A stretch of DNA of 64,000 nucleotides from Nematopogon swammerdamellus. Taxonomy: Eukaryota > Arthropoda > Insecta > Lepidoptera > Adelidae. A program made the translations under genes and the position numbers. Under the pieces are notes generated by a model. It was not told the origin of the DNA, did no database searches, and saw nothing but the letters and a program-made list of their open reading frames with translations. The stretch is taken from assembly GCA_946902875.1 (NCBI GenBank), contig OX336351.1, positions 2,474,039 through 2,538,038 on the forward strand. The letters are read 5' to 3'. This document shows, one piece after another, positions 52,982 to 63,909 of this stretch; within the stretch, counting starts at the first letter, position 1, and each line of letters opens with the position of its first letter.

Positions 52982-55188
52982 TTTAACCGACTTCCAAAAA
53001 AGGAGGAGGTTCTCAATTCGTCTGTATGTTTTTTTTTTTTTTTTTTTATTTTTTTTATTTTTTTTTTTTTTTTGTATGTTTGTTACGCGATTTCTCCGTC
53101 AATTGAGGGCCGATTTAGAAAATTCTTTTTTTGTTAGTTAGGTCATACTTCCGAGGTGGTCCCATTTCAATTTTATCGAAATTGGTTGAGTGGTTTTCGA
53201 AAAATCAGCATAATACTATAGTGTGTGGTTACCTTCAGCAAAACTTGTGATGTGGTCGTATTCGGCAATTTTCAGTTTGATAAATTAGTATGGTGTGTGG
53301 TTACCTTCAGCAAAACTTTTGTGATGTGGACTTATTCAGCAATTTGCAGTCTGACACATATGGCGAATAATTCTGTACCACTTCAATCGATTTCGATTAT
53401 TCGATTTCGATTATTCTTTTTTATGTAATATTACTAAAAAGAATGAATTATAAACTGTTTTAAAAAATATTAAACCGATTTCAAAAAAACAAAAAAAAAA
53501 AGAACTAAAAAGTATTAAATACCTAATATTTTGAAATTTTCTCTGTCCTGTTGAAATACATGAATCGATATTTACTAGTGATACATATTCGGACCCTTGT
53601 TTCATGAATATTCTAAATTTGAAATTTTTTATCTTTTCCGACCGGCCAGGTGCGCTTAATTTATTATGGTACTAGCAAAGAGTTTGTATTACGTCGGCGA
53701 CGTAATTCAAACTCTTTGGGTACGAGTACCATCGAACTGGTCTGATGATGGAGACAGAAGGTGGCCATAGGAACTCCTAAACTACACATGATAAACCCAT
53801 CGTGTTTGGGCTTCACGAGCAATTTACTTTAGACCTAAGAGATTCTCAATTCGACGGTATGTTTTCTTTTTTTGGATCTTTGTTACGCGATTACTCCGTC
53901 AATTGTGGGCCGATTTTGAAAATTCTTTTTTTTTTTATTTGAAAGGGGATAACCCTGAGGTTGTTGAAGTGAAAACTTCTTTAGCGGCGCTTGGCACTTT
54001 TTAGGTGGGTAAAAAAATGTATAATTCGCGACATCGCGTCAGCGTCATTTTTAAAATGAAACCTTAAGTCATTGCATTAAGGGTTAAGTTAGAGTGGCAC
54101 GGGATCTGCCGGCACTCCCGGAGTGCAACTGTTCAGTAGGGTTCGGTAACACGTTTATGTCTGTCCATTCTACTAAGTTCTGCAAAATGAATGTAGGGTT
54201 CCGTAACAAATGCATGTCTGTCTTTTCTACTAAATTTTACAATTTTCAACCAAGGTCCTCCGACGGTTATTTTATAATAAAAGTAGGGTTCCGTAACACG
54301 TTTATGTCTGTCCATTCTACTAAGTTCTGCAACATCACCTACAACGTCCGTGATGTCAGCCCATAACACCGGGTAAACTAAGTGCCATGTCAGTGCTTCC
54401 CCCTTTGATCGTGCTGACTACACTGAACTGGTCGGAAAACACAAACTATTTACATAGCCGTTTCGACCGACGTTTAATTCAGTGCGGTGGTACCAACCCG
54501 GGCAGGTTAAAGCCTACCACCAAGTAAGATTAGGAGGGAAGGGACTTACAGTTTTACGAGGAATCCGAACCTCGGTCAGCCTCCAACGGTCAGCGGTCAC
54601 CCATCCAAGTACTGACCGCACCCAGCGTTGCTTAACATTCAATAGCGACAGTTGACTGTCTGCACCACTGAGCTATCGAAGCTGACGTGGTCCTATTTTA
54701 ATTGGGTCAAGATCGGATTGGAAAGCGAGGCGGAATCGCGAGGCCGAAGGCCGAGCGATTCCGCCGAGTACATTAATAGCAAAAAATTACTAAAAAAAAC
54801 TGTGAAATAAAAAAAAAGTATAAAAAAACATAAAACCGACTTCCTAAAAAAAGTAAAACTAAAAAACTATTTAAAATAAAAATATAAAAACCGCCTTCAA
54901 AAATATATGAAATAAAAACCTAAAAAAAAAAAGAACCCTAGAGTTGAAGGCGGTGCTAAAGCAAGCAAAAATGATGCATGAAAGAAAACATGAGTGGATG
55001 ATAATATCCTTTGTGATTTGTGTAGCCTTTTTAGCACCGCCTTCAACTCTAGGGTTCTTTTTTTTTTTAGGTTTTTATTTCATATATTTTTGAAGGCGGT
55101 TTTTATATTTTTATTTTAAATAGTTTTTTAGTTTTACTTTTTTTAGGAAGTCGGTTTTATGTTTTTTTAAACTTTTTTTTCATACTGA
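52982..55188 (-). mobile_element. Composite element copy E
   Basis: The reverse copy starts TTTTTAACCGACTTCC and ends with the hairpin at about 54830-55170. It has three internal repeats, the SINE block at 54332-54690 and the GC-rich palindrome at 54728-54765. A 43-base palindrome interrupts it at 53676. The 90-residue frames match those of C and D in the repeats only. Confidence 0.8.
53676..53718. mobile_element. 43-bp palindromic insertion in composite E
   Basis: It has the same arms as the element at 12130 (CAAAGAGTTTGTATTACGTC, with one change in the other arm and a shorter centre). The flanks are GGTACTAG and GGTACGAG, an 8-bp target duplicate with one mismatch. Copy A lacks the insertion at the corresponding site (3510-3530), which gives the empty target. 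Confidence 0.8.
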
Positions 55189-56499
55189 AATATGTCAATT
55201 TTGAAAAATAGACATAAATTGTAAAAAAAAAAATTATAATTCTCAATTTTCAAGTGCCAGCCGCCTTGAGAAGGAGGCGCCATTTTACCCGTCGCTTGTG
55301 CCAGCCGCCTTTAAAAGGCGGTTGAATGTGGTCATAGTAAATGATTTTTTTTAATTCGAAGACCATGCCAATCTCTTCTAACTTATATGTAATTAATTAT
55401 TCATGAAAGAACAGGCTAGCTAAAAATTCACACTTCTCTATGACTTCCCTATGCCTGTCACTTGAAAATAATTCTTGAAATACGATCTCGCTCATTCATG
55501 CTCTTTGAGTGCGCGGAGTGCCCGCTTGTTTTCGATTAAAATTTGTGAAATTGTGGTGTTTCTTGGGCAAAATCAATGGAAGGGTAAGTAATCTTCATTT
55601 TACAATAGTTTCTAGCAGTTGAGGAACGATATTTGCGAAATATCGTGAGTTTTTTTTCTATTGATGACTTGATTGAAACGGTCAGAGTTCCTAGACGTGT
55701 TACTAATGCAATTACTAGTAAATTTAACGTAAATTTCGAAAATATAGGCTTTTCACATAGGTTTAATATAAAAAAGGTCTAGAAATATGGTCTAGCTGGA
55801 ACGAGCGGCGGCTGGCCGCGGCGGGCGCGCGCACTTTTCGAAAAGTGCCTGGCACTTGCTGGGTGACATTTCAAATATGGCTCCGGCAGTTGACGTGATA
55901 TGCATACACGAAAACCATTTTAACTACTCACACTGCAAGATAAGACGACACGTAACTCGCGTAACGGAAAATTTAAAAAAATCATAACTGCCAAAATTTT
56001 CACTTTTTTCAAACAATCAAAAAAAGATCCCCAGATATTGAGTCATTCTACAATATAAAAATATAAACGTTTAAATTAGAAATATGTTTAAAAGTGCCCT
56101 TTTTAAACCCCATAAAAACGGTTATTTTAGGCGTTTTCTTGCGATTTTCTCAAAAACTCTCAAACTCTTTAAATATTTTCTTTCACAATCTTGTGTAGCT
56201 CTCGTCACACTCCAAACCGACTTGACGCCGACTAAAGCGGTGACGTGATACGGCGCTCGTCCGTGATTGGCTGTTTGGTCGTTAGGCAAAATACGAACTC
56301 AGCGCAAGCTGCGGAATCTTAGAGACAGGCCGAAAATGTATTGTGAAACTGTATGGAGCCATAGAATAATAATGGCTTTAATTTTGCACGGTCAGTATGA
56401 AGATAGCAATAATATGGCCTAAAATGTGTTTCATTTTAGAGGAGATAGGGCAAAGATGAAAAAAACAACGGCTTGATTAGATAATATGTTTTTACTTTT
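55189..56499. other. Non-repetitive stretch, possibly around a gene start
   Basis: At 55576 an ATGGAAGGG is followed directly by GTAAGTAA, which would be a start codon and splice donor, after a stretch with CG-rich words at 55500-55530. CG-rich parts recur at 55800-55840 and 56215-56300, the latter with GATTGGCT (an inverse CCAAT box). No long frame is present. I record this as a weak sign of a host promoter. Confidence 0.25.
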
Positions 56500-56600
56500 T
56501 AAATGCAGAAATATGCAGAACAATCTTCTGAATCAACCTGCATTCAAAGCTCATTTTCGCTAAAAATGTGACTTAGACAACTCTCGAACTGGAGCGACGA
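56500..56600. repeat. Half copy of the 162-bp palindrome
   Basis: It carries the loop (AAATGCAGAAATATGCAGAA) and right arm (GCTCATTTTCGCTAAAAATG ... CTGGAGCGACG) of the element at 31763-31924. The left arm is absent. Confidence 0.8.
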
Positions 56601-57159
56601 CACAAAATTCGCATCACAGATTCGCGCCGTATAGGTAGACTAGGTAACGAATTAATAGTGTCTCGTTACAGTTGTATAATTCTATTAGTATTTTTATATT
56701 CCCTCAGCATCTGAGAGTAGACATCTTCAGGAAGGAAGCAAGCTCAATGCCAAAGCGGCTCGAAATGGCCAATCTCGGCTCGGCGGCTTGGCTCACAAGA
56801 AATTTAGGTGCGCGATTTGTGACGTCCGTTTTTATTTTAGACGTCAAAAACGTCAGGTTTGCATCGCTGTATCACGATGTTGTATATTCTAAGTTATTTA
56901 TTATTATTATTATTGAAAATTCATAAAATTAATAATTTCTATGATATATATAATATGTACTATGTACGCAAAAATTGTGAAAAATTACCTGTATAGAAGA
57001 TTTATATAAATAAATATTCTATCCTATACGAAGATTTATTTGAACAATACATAAGCACTTCTCAATTTATTATATGCGACTACTGTGGGTACTTTCATAA
57101 AAGTTACTTAATTAAATGTTTTACATATTATGTACATACGTTATGTTTTTTTATTTTTT
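56601..57159. other. Noncoding spacer
   Basis: Frame 56672-56926 has a few protein-like words (KEASSMPKRLEMANLGSAAW) but no domain or second support. The rest is AT-rich. Confidence 0.3.
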
Positions 57160-57500
57160 TTTATGGAAATTGACACGGTTGGCTACATCACCTACAACAT
57201 CCGTGATGTCAGCCCATAACACCGGGTGAACTTAGTGCCACGTCAGTGCTTCCCTTCGGTCGTGCCGGCTACACTGAACTGGACGGAAAACACAAGCTAC
57301 TTACATAGGTAGCCGTTTCGACCGACCTTTCATTCAGTGCGGTGGTATCAACCCGGAAGGGTTAAACCCTACCACGTCATATCCCTTAGTCGCCTTTTAC
57401 GACATACACGGGGAGAGATGCAGTGGGGCTATTCTTTTAAAGTACCGGCCCCACACGGTGCAGTACCGGCCCACACGGTACAGTACCGGCCCCACACGGT
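57160..57500 (-). mobile_element. SINE with alternative head, full length
   Basis: From TTTTTTATGGAAATTGACAC (tail in reverse), through the body, to the GTCGTAAAAGGCGACTAAGG block and a GGGGCCGGTACTTTAAAAG head. The outer end carries a short tandem CGGTACAGTACCGGCCC expansion (57455-57500). It is the most complete copy of this head type. Confidence 0.75.
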
Positions 57501-57794
57501 ACATACATACTACTGTAAATACAATTTGTTGAACATTGATTACATCTTCATGGCATCGCATCGTCCAAAGTGGTTTCATTTAATCAAGATCACCAACGGT
57601 GCAAAAGTGGTGGAGGCACCGGGTACATAGGCCGCCATATAGAGTTTCCCCGAAACAACGCGAGATCATTGAGGAACAGGTAACAGAAATGTTAGAAATA
57701 ACATTATTAGAGCGTAAGTCCTTATGCATCTGCGGTCGTTTTAATTAAGGGTCTACCTCCCTAAATTGTGCCTCTCACTCTCACAATGCGCGTT
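57501..57794. other. Noncoding spacer
   Basis: No feature could be supported. Confidence 0.4.
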
Positions 57795-58405
57795 TTATTT
57801 TATTATGAAGAAATTATACAACTTATAAAAAAATGCTCTGGGAGAAACATGCATGATAAAATTATTAATGCTTTTCAATAAAACAATTTGGTACTCCACA
57901 TATAATAATAGAAAAAAAACTTAAAGTTTATTAAGTTTTAGTTTTTTTAAATTATTATATGTGAAGTACCAAATTTTTTGACGTGATAACGTCTTATAAA
58001 TTGATGAAACACGGGCTGCACGCACGAATATCACGTCACGTTGCGTCACGTTGATCACAGGTCACGTTGCGTCACGTTGATCACAGATTGATTACCAATA
58101 CGTTAATATTCACGTTGATATTCAAAGTTACCATGGAAACGTCCTCGGCCCAAGCGGCAGTGTTGCCAAACGTACGGTAATTGCCGTATCGTACGGTAAT
58201 CAGTGATAGGGGTGCCGTACGAAGAAATACCGTAATTCTTATAGCTGTGTTTCTTTATGACGTTATCACGCAAAACTATCGTCCGTAAAGCGACTTTACA
58301 GACAACCAATTTTTTTTATTGAAAAAAAAATTAATAATTTTATCATGCATGTTTCTCCCAGAGGACTTTTTTATAAGTTGTATAATTTCTTCATTATAAT
58401 AGAAA
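57795..58405. mobile_element. Nested inverted-repeat structure
   Basis: Outer arms of about 80 bases (57802-57880 and 58318-58402) share ATTATGAAGAAATTATACAA, CTTATAAAAAA and GGGAGAAACATGCATGATAA. Inside, bases 57888-57971 form a second palindrome (TGGTACTCCACATATAATAA / inverse). Element P copy 2 fills the rest. The layering suggests one foldback element interrupted by others. Confidence 0.7.
57972..58317 (-). repeat. Dispersed element P, copy 2
   Basis: The reverse of 30887-31222: GACGTGATAACGTCTTATAA at one end and TCCGTAAAGCGACTTTACAG at the other. It contains a small tandem GTCACGTTGATCACAG (58031-58086) and several TACGGTAAT words. Confidence 0.65.
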
Positions 58406-58624
58406 ATATAGCGCACAGCGCTGCTGCTAAGTCGCGCAGGTTTGGTGCTATATAACTGCCAAAACCTGTGTACAAGTCGATTTGCAGTTTCCAATGTCCG
58501 TGCAGGCACTTGCGTGAACGTGAAAGGTGTGACGTCACACTTGCACGCAAGTTACTTGCCTAATGGAAAATCGCGCCCTGAATTGGAACAAAGCTACATA
58601 ACCTCCAAATGCATGCGTTAGTAA
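58406..58624. other. Noncoding spacer
   Basis: No feature was seen. Confidence 0.4.
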
Positions 58625-58890
58625 TCTCTATCTCTATCTTCTTCTTCTCTACGCTCTATCTCTATTCTTTCTTTTCTTCTTATAAAAGGGAACATCTGAC
58701 TGTATGTATTGATGTATGCATGTTTGAGGTTCTCCGGAACCACTGAACAGATTTTGATGCCGATTGCACCAATGTAAAGAGTAGTTCTTGAGGCTCACTA
58801 TAGGCTATATACCATCACGCTAAATAGCAATAGGACCGAATAGTATCAAATAATGTATGTAGTATGAACGGAATTTAGTGTCGAATGTTA
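58625..58890 (+). repeat. Dispersed repeat family K, copy 3
   Basis: TCTCTATCTCTATC, TATAAAAGGGAACATCTGAC and ATACCATCACGCTAAATAGC match the K copies at 10769 and 52405. Confidence 0.7.
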
Positions 58891-59058
58891 GCGCTTTTTG
58901 GAGAGGGGAGAGAAGAACGGCAGGTGGTAGGAGGGGAGGAGGCGAGAGAGCGAAAAATGGGGGAGGGAGGGGAAGGGAAGGGTAGAGAGGGAGAGAGAGA
59001 GCTAGAGAATATTCTTCTCTTATATGTTTATTGTCATTTAAATCGGATTTGCAATTGA
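58891..59058. other. Purine-rich tract and spacer
   Basis: Bases 58908-59010 are GGGAGG/GAGAGA-rich. No gene was seen. Confidence 0.6.
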
Positions 59059-59310
59059 AACCGAGTCTACCGCGAGCTCAAGTGGCAGTGGGCTGGGCAC
59101 GTCAGCCGAAGAGACGACGACCGTTGGAGTAAACGTGTCCTACACTGGCGGCCGTGGACAGGAAAACGGAGTGTGGGAAGACCACCCGCCAGGTGGGACG
59201 ACGACATCAAGTACGTCGGCGGAAGGCAGTGGTTCCGTACCGCTGAAGGCCGGGAGGACTGGAGGAAAATTGGAGAGGCGTATGTCCAGCAGTGGCCGCT
59301 TACACGCTGA
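59059..59310 (+). pseudogene. RTE-type LINE, C-terminal end of ORF2 (second copy)
   Basis: An 83-codon frame reads LKWQWAGHVSRRDDDRWSKR, then TGKRSVGRPPARWDDDIKYV and EDWRKIGEAYVQQWPLTR before TGA at 59308-59310, followed by CTGACTGACTGAC. The GRPPARW and AYVQQW motifs mark the RTE clade. It is longer and better kept than the copy at 14188. Confidence 0.85.
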
Positions 59311-59385
59311 CTGACTGACTGACTACCGCGAGCGAAAACGCGGGTAAAAGCGAATAGCGACTACCACCACCGTCGCGTCGCAACA
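59311..59385. other. Short LINE tail and spacer
   Basis: The CTGACTGA tail is followed by CGCGAGCGAAAACGCGGG. Nothing else is present. Confidence 0.5.
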
Positions 59386-59692
59386 GAGATGCCCACAGAG
59401 CATCAAATGCGCGCGCCGCCCCTCCTAGAGGCGCCCTGAGCGCGATTTCTCTACAACGGCGTTGAAGCCTGTGGGCGTGGCCTATGACTTACATATGTGT
59501 GTTGTGCGTGTGCATTTGTTTTGTGCGTGTGCCTAACTTGCTCCTCTTTGTGTGTAGTGTCGATACTAGCACACACACACACATACGAAGCGCCAGCAGC
59601 TCAGCGTACGGTTATTGGGTTTCAAATATCATCGCTTAGGGCGCCTCTAGTAGGGGGCGCGGGCGGTAGGTATTTGATGCTCTGTGGAGATG
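59386..59692. repeat. MITE-like element with ~58-bp inverted ends
   Basis: GAGATGCCCACAGAGCATCA ... GAGGCGCCCTGAGCG at the left is repeated in reverse at 59634-59692 (CGCTTAGGGCGCCTCTAGTA ... GCTCTGTGGAGATG). The interior has GTGCGTGTG and CACACACA runs. The plus frame 59497-59862 crosses the right arm and is not credible. Confidence 0.7.
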
Positions 59693-59978
59693 CCATTATC
59701 CGAACAAGCCGGCTTCGGAGAAGAGAGATAGACGCAGTAGTATCTCATTTGTATAGACGCACAGCAGTCTCGATATCCGACATATTGCGAGTTTCATTCA
59801 TAGCCATAATCACGTTTGAACGGAAACTCACTATCCGCCGGGTGCCGTTGCCGGTTGGATGACAAATTCACGTAATTCCTTATTATTCTTTTCTTCTGTT
59901 TACTGTGATTAGTTAGAGGTTAGTTAGGGTTTATTAGTGTATTGCGTACCTGGGCCTGACTTAAAATAAGCGTCCCTC
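59693..59978. other. Noncoding spacer
   Basis: No supported feature. Confidence 0.4.
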
Positions 59979-60180
59979 TCACCAGCTCCAGGGCTCGGTG
60001 GGGAGGGACCAAGGCTGTTTCAGGTCCAATTTTTCTTGTCTATCTCTCGTGGTGTCCACACACGTTGCGTCCCACACCAGAGCGCGGCCGTGCTTCCACG
60101 GCAGAATCGTCATTCCGTCGGGCCTTTTTCCGTCGTCTCTACACAGGCCCGGCGGCTCCATGGTACTATTAAAACAATGT
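59979..60180 (-). pseudogene. LINE C-terminal nuclease-like domain, copy 3 (deleted)
   Basis: The minus frame reads [20 protein letters not shown], then [16 protein letters not shown], then passes after an internal deletion to a shifted SLPTEPWSW end (LGPW in relatives). It keeps the PD...D core of the domain but lacks the following helix. Confidence 0.75.
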
Positions 60181-60880
60181 GACTTGCAAAGTTTGTTTGT
60201 CAGTTCTTCGCATTGAATATATAAAGCAATAAATATAAGAATATATATATATATATATATATAACGAATAAAGAATATATATAAGCATTGAATTAGAACT
60301 GGCGGAATTTTCGACATGTCTAAGCGTAGGCTACCTAACTATGGATGAAATTATACAATCTACACTTTTACACTCATATTATACAGAGGTAAAGTTTGAA
60401 TTTAGAAGGTTATCTCCGAAAATACTCAACCGATTTTAACAATTCTTTGACCAATATTTAGAATGGACCTTCAGGATGGATGGACATACATAGGCTATGC
60501 GAGCGAAGCTAAAAAGCTATTAAACTAAACCAGCGGTTCTCAAACTTTTTTGGTGACGGAACCCTTTTGGAAAGAGAAATATTTGACGGAGCCCTAAAAT
60601 AAATAAAAATTACTTTTTGTGCATTCTTTATTAATAATCATATTATTAAGCATACTTACATAATATTATAATAACAGAGAAAAATAATAATTAAATATCT
60701 AATGGGAGGTATGAAACTGTTTCTTATTGTATCACGTTTGATAGAAAAGAGTTGAGTTCGTCTGCGCAGCCGAGCTGAATCAGAGAGGAGAGGTGTATTT
60801 TTTTTTTCGTATTCTCGCGGAGCCCCCACAGACGCAGAGCACACTTTGAGTATGGCTGAACTAAACTAACAAACAACTAA
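60181..60880. other. Spacer with AT microsatellite and LINE-tail-like pieces
   Basis: An AT run lies at 60240-60262. Bases 60395-60520 resemble LINE 3' regions (TTATCTCCGAAAATACTCAA, CCGATTTTAACAATTC, GCGAGCGAAGCTAAAAAGCT). No gene was seen. Confidence 0.45.
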
Positions 60881-61126
60881 CAACAAAAGCTTCGCCAAAC
60901 CCGTTATACTCTCGCGGAACACCCCTTTGTAGTCGACAGAAGAGTTCTTCCAACTGCGCGATACTCTAAATCGTTCTTGTGCCGCACTGCAAAGGTGTGG
61001 AACGGGCTCCCAGGGAATATCTTTCCCCACTCCTGCAATCCACGGGCCTTCAAATCGCGGGTTAATAGCCTTTCCCCAGCAACATTAGTCCACCTCATAG
61101 CCGGACTGGCAACTCCTCGGCGGTGA
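60881..61126 (+). pseudogene. CR1/Jockey-type LINE, C-terminal end
   Basis: The frame reads LAEHPFVVDRRVLPTARYSK, FLCRTAKVWNGLPGNIFPHS and PRAFKSRVNSLSPATLVHLI before TGA at 61124-61126. The W-N-x-L-P-x-x-I/V-F...F-K-x-R-V-N pattern is the usual end of CR1/Jockey-type reverse transcriptase proteins. Only 81 codons survive. It differs from the families at 19412 and 50851. Confidence 0.8.
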
Positions 61127-61605
61127 AATTGGCTGCGCCTGAGGCTTCGACCTCGGGCAGAGCCACACAGTTCGGAAGCAATAAAAAAAACAAAAAACTA
61201 AACAATAGGTACACCAACGAAATGTTAAAGCGCGCGTTCAAAAACGCACATTAAGATATGACCGTCTGACCTTCCCAATTAGTTTCGTTAGGAAAAACCT
61301 CGTTAGAAACGCTCCATCAGGTCCTTTGGGTGTTCTCTGCGGAGCTTCCGTTGTTGCCCTCCACTGTGTAGGCACCGGGAACAATCCCGAGTTGAATATT
61401 TCCCGAGATTCATCAATAATTACTTTGAAGGAGTCCGATTGAGGAAAAAATTGCTCTTTTTTTCGGGAAAGGCTTTTTTTTTTTTGTATTCGCCGCTGTA
61501 TCATTTTCCTCGATGGATACTGGTAACTATTATGCGATGACAGCTGGGTTGGCACCGACGTTCTCAATCTAGCTCCGACTTGTCATATCATATTTTTATT
61601 GTAAC
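61127..61605. other. LINE 3' UTR and spacer
   Basis: GAAGCAATAAA near 61170 and an A-run end the LINE. The rest to 61605 shows no supported feature. Confidence 0.45.
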
Positions 61606-63909
61606 ACTAGCTGAGCCCGCGGCTCCGCTCGCGCGAAATTCGTATTTCAAAGAAGAAAGTAAGCAACTGAGGGCGATGCCAAAGGCCGAGCTGCGTTCAG
61701 AAAGACTATAAACCTTCTCGAAGAAAGTAAGTAACTAAGGGCGAGGCCGAAGGCCGAGCTGCGTTCAGGAAGACTATAAACCTTCTCGAAGAAAGTACGC
61801 AACTGAGGGCGAGGCCGAAGGCCGAGCTGCGTTCAGGAAGACTATAAACCTTCTCAAAGAAAGTACGTAACTATGGGCGAAACCGAAGGCCGAGCTGCGT
61901 TCAGTAAGACTATAAACCTTCTCGAAGAAAGTAAGTAACAAAGGGCGAGGCCGAAGGCCGAGCTGCGTTCAGGAAAACGATAAACTTTCTCGAAGAAAGT
62001 AAGTAACTGAGGGCGAGGCCGAAGGCCGAGCTGCGTTGAGGAAGACTATAAACCTTCTCGAAGAAAGTAAGTAACAATGGGCGAGGCCGAAGGCCGAGCT
62101 GCGTTTAGGAAGACTATAAACCTTCTCGAAGAAAGTAAGTAGCAAAGGGCGAGGCCGAAGGCCGAGCTGCGTTCAGGAAGACGATAAACTTTCTCAACGA
62201 AAGTAAGTAACTGAGGGCGAGGCCGAAGGCCGAGCTGCGTTCAGGAAGACTATAAACCTTCTCGAAGAAAGTAAGTAACAAAGGGCGAGGCCGAAGGCCG
62301 AGCTGCGTTCAGAAAGACGATAAACCTTCTCGAAGAAAGTAAGTAACTGAGGGCCAGGCCGAAGGCCGAGCTGTGTTCACGAAGACGATAAACTTTCTCG
62401 AAGAAATTAAGTAACTGAGGGCGAGGCCGAAGGCCGAGCTGCGTTCAGGAAGACTATAAACCTTCTCGGAGAAAGTAAGTAATAAAAGGCGAGGCCGAAG
62501 GCCGAGCTGCGTTCAGGAAGACGATAACCTTTTCGAAGAAAGTAAGTAACAGAGGGTGAGGCCGAAGGCCGAGCTGCGTTCAGGAAAAATATAAACCTTC
62601 TCGAAGAAATTAAGTAATTGAGGGCGAGGCCGAAGGCCGAGCTGCGTTCAGTAAGACTATAAACCTTCTTGATGAAAGTACGTAACCGAGGGCGAGGCCG
62701 AAGGCCGAGCTGCGTTCAGGAAGACTATAAACCTTCTCGAAGAAAGTAAGTAACAAAGGGCGAGGCCGAAGGCCGAGCTGCGTTCAGGAAGACGATAAAC
62801 CTTCTCGAAGAAAGTAAGTAACTGAGGGCGAGGCCGAAGGCCGAGCTGTGTTCACGAAGACGATAAACTTTCTCGAAGAAATTAAGTAACTGAGGGCGAG
62901 GCCGAAGGCCGAGCTGCGTTCAGGAAGACTATAAACCTTCTCGGAGAAAGTAAGTAATAAAAGGCGAGGCCGAAGGCCGGGCTGCGTTCAGGAAGACGAT
63001 AAACCTTCTCGAAGAAAGTAAGTAAGTGAGGGTGAGGCCGAAGGCCGAGCTGCGTTCAGGAAGACGATAACCTTTTCGAAGAAAGTAAGTAACAGAGGGC
63101 GAGGCCGAAGGCCGAGCTGCGTTCAGGAAAAATATAAACCTTCTCGAAGAAATTAAGTAATTGAGGGCGAGGCCGAAGGCCGAGCTGCGTTCAGGAAGAC
63201 TATAAACCTTCTTGATGAAAGTACGTAACTGAGGGCGAGGCCGAAGGCCGAGCTGCGTTCAGGAAGACTATAAACCTTCTTGATGAAAGTAAGTAACTGA
63301 GGGCGAGGCCGAAGGCCGAGCTGCGTTCAGGAAGACGATAAACCTTCCCGAAGAAATTGAGTAATTGAGAGCGAGGCCGAAGGCCGAGCTGCGTTCAGGA
63401 AGACTATAAACCTTCTTGATAAAAGTACGTAACTGAGGGCGAGGCCGAAGGCCGAGCTGCGTTCAGGAAGACGATGTCCTTTTCGAAGAAAGTAAGTAAC
63501 AGAGGGCGAGGCCGAAGGCCGAGCTGCGTTCAGGAAGGCCAATAACCTTCTCGATGAAAGTTAGTAACTAAGGGCGATGCCGACGGCCGAGCTGCGTTCA
63601 GGAAAACTATAAACCTTCCCGAAGAAATTAAGTAATTGAGGGCGACGCCGAAGGCCGAGCTGCGTTCAGGAAGACTATAAACCATCTTGAAGAAAGTAAC
63701 TATCGCCCATAGTTACTTACTGTCATCGAGAAGGTTTAGCGTCTTCCAGGATACAGGTCGGCCTTCGGCCACACCCTTAGTTACTTACTTTCTTCGAGAA
63801 GGATTATAATCTTCCTGAACGCAGCTCCACCGTAGGCCTCGCCCTCAGTTACTTACTTTCTTCTTTTGAAATACGAATTTCACGCGAGCGAATCCGCGGG
63901 AAAAGCTAT
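61606..63909. mobile_element. Minisatellite-filled inverted-repeat element V3
   Basis: It has the same ends as V2 (ACTAGCTGAGCCCGCGGCTC left, inverse near 63870-63909 right), but with about 31 units of ~66 bp. Unit variants (CTATAAACC or CGATAAACC, ACTGAGGG or ACAAAGGG) recur in blocks. For example, the series 62375-62680 is repeated at 62860-63170, so the array grew by multi-unit duplication. The last units and the right end match V2 almost exactly. Confidence 0.8.

Noticed and set aside
59497..59862. 121-residue plus frame
   Set aside because: It crosses the inverted arm of a MITE and starts in GTG repeats. No domain is visible.
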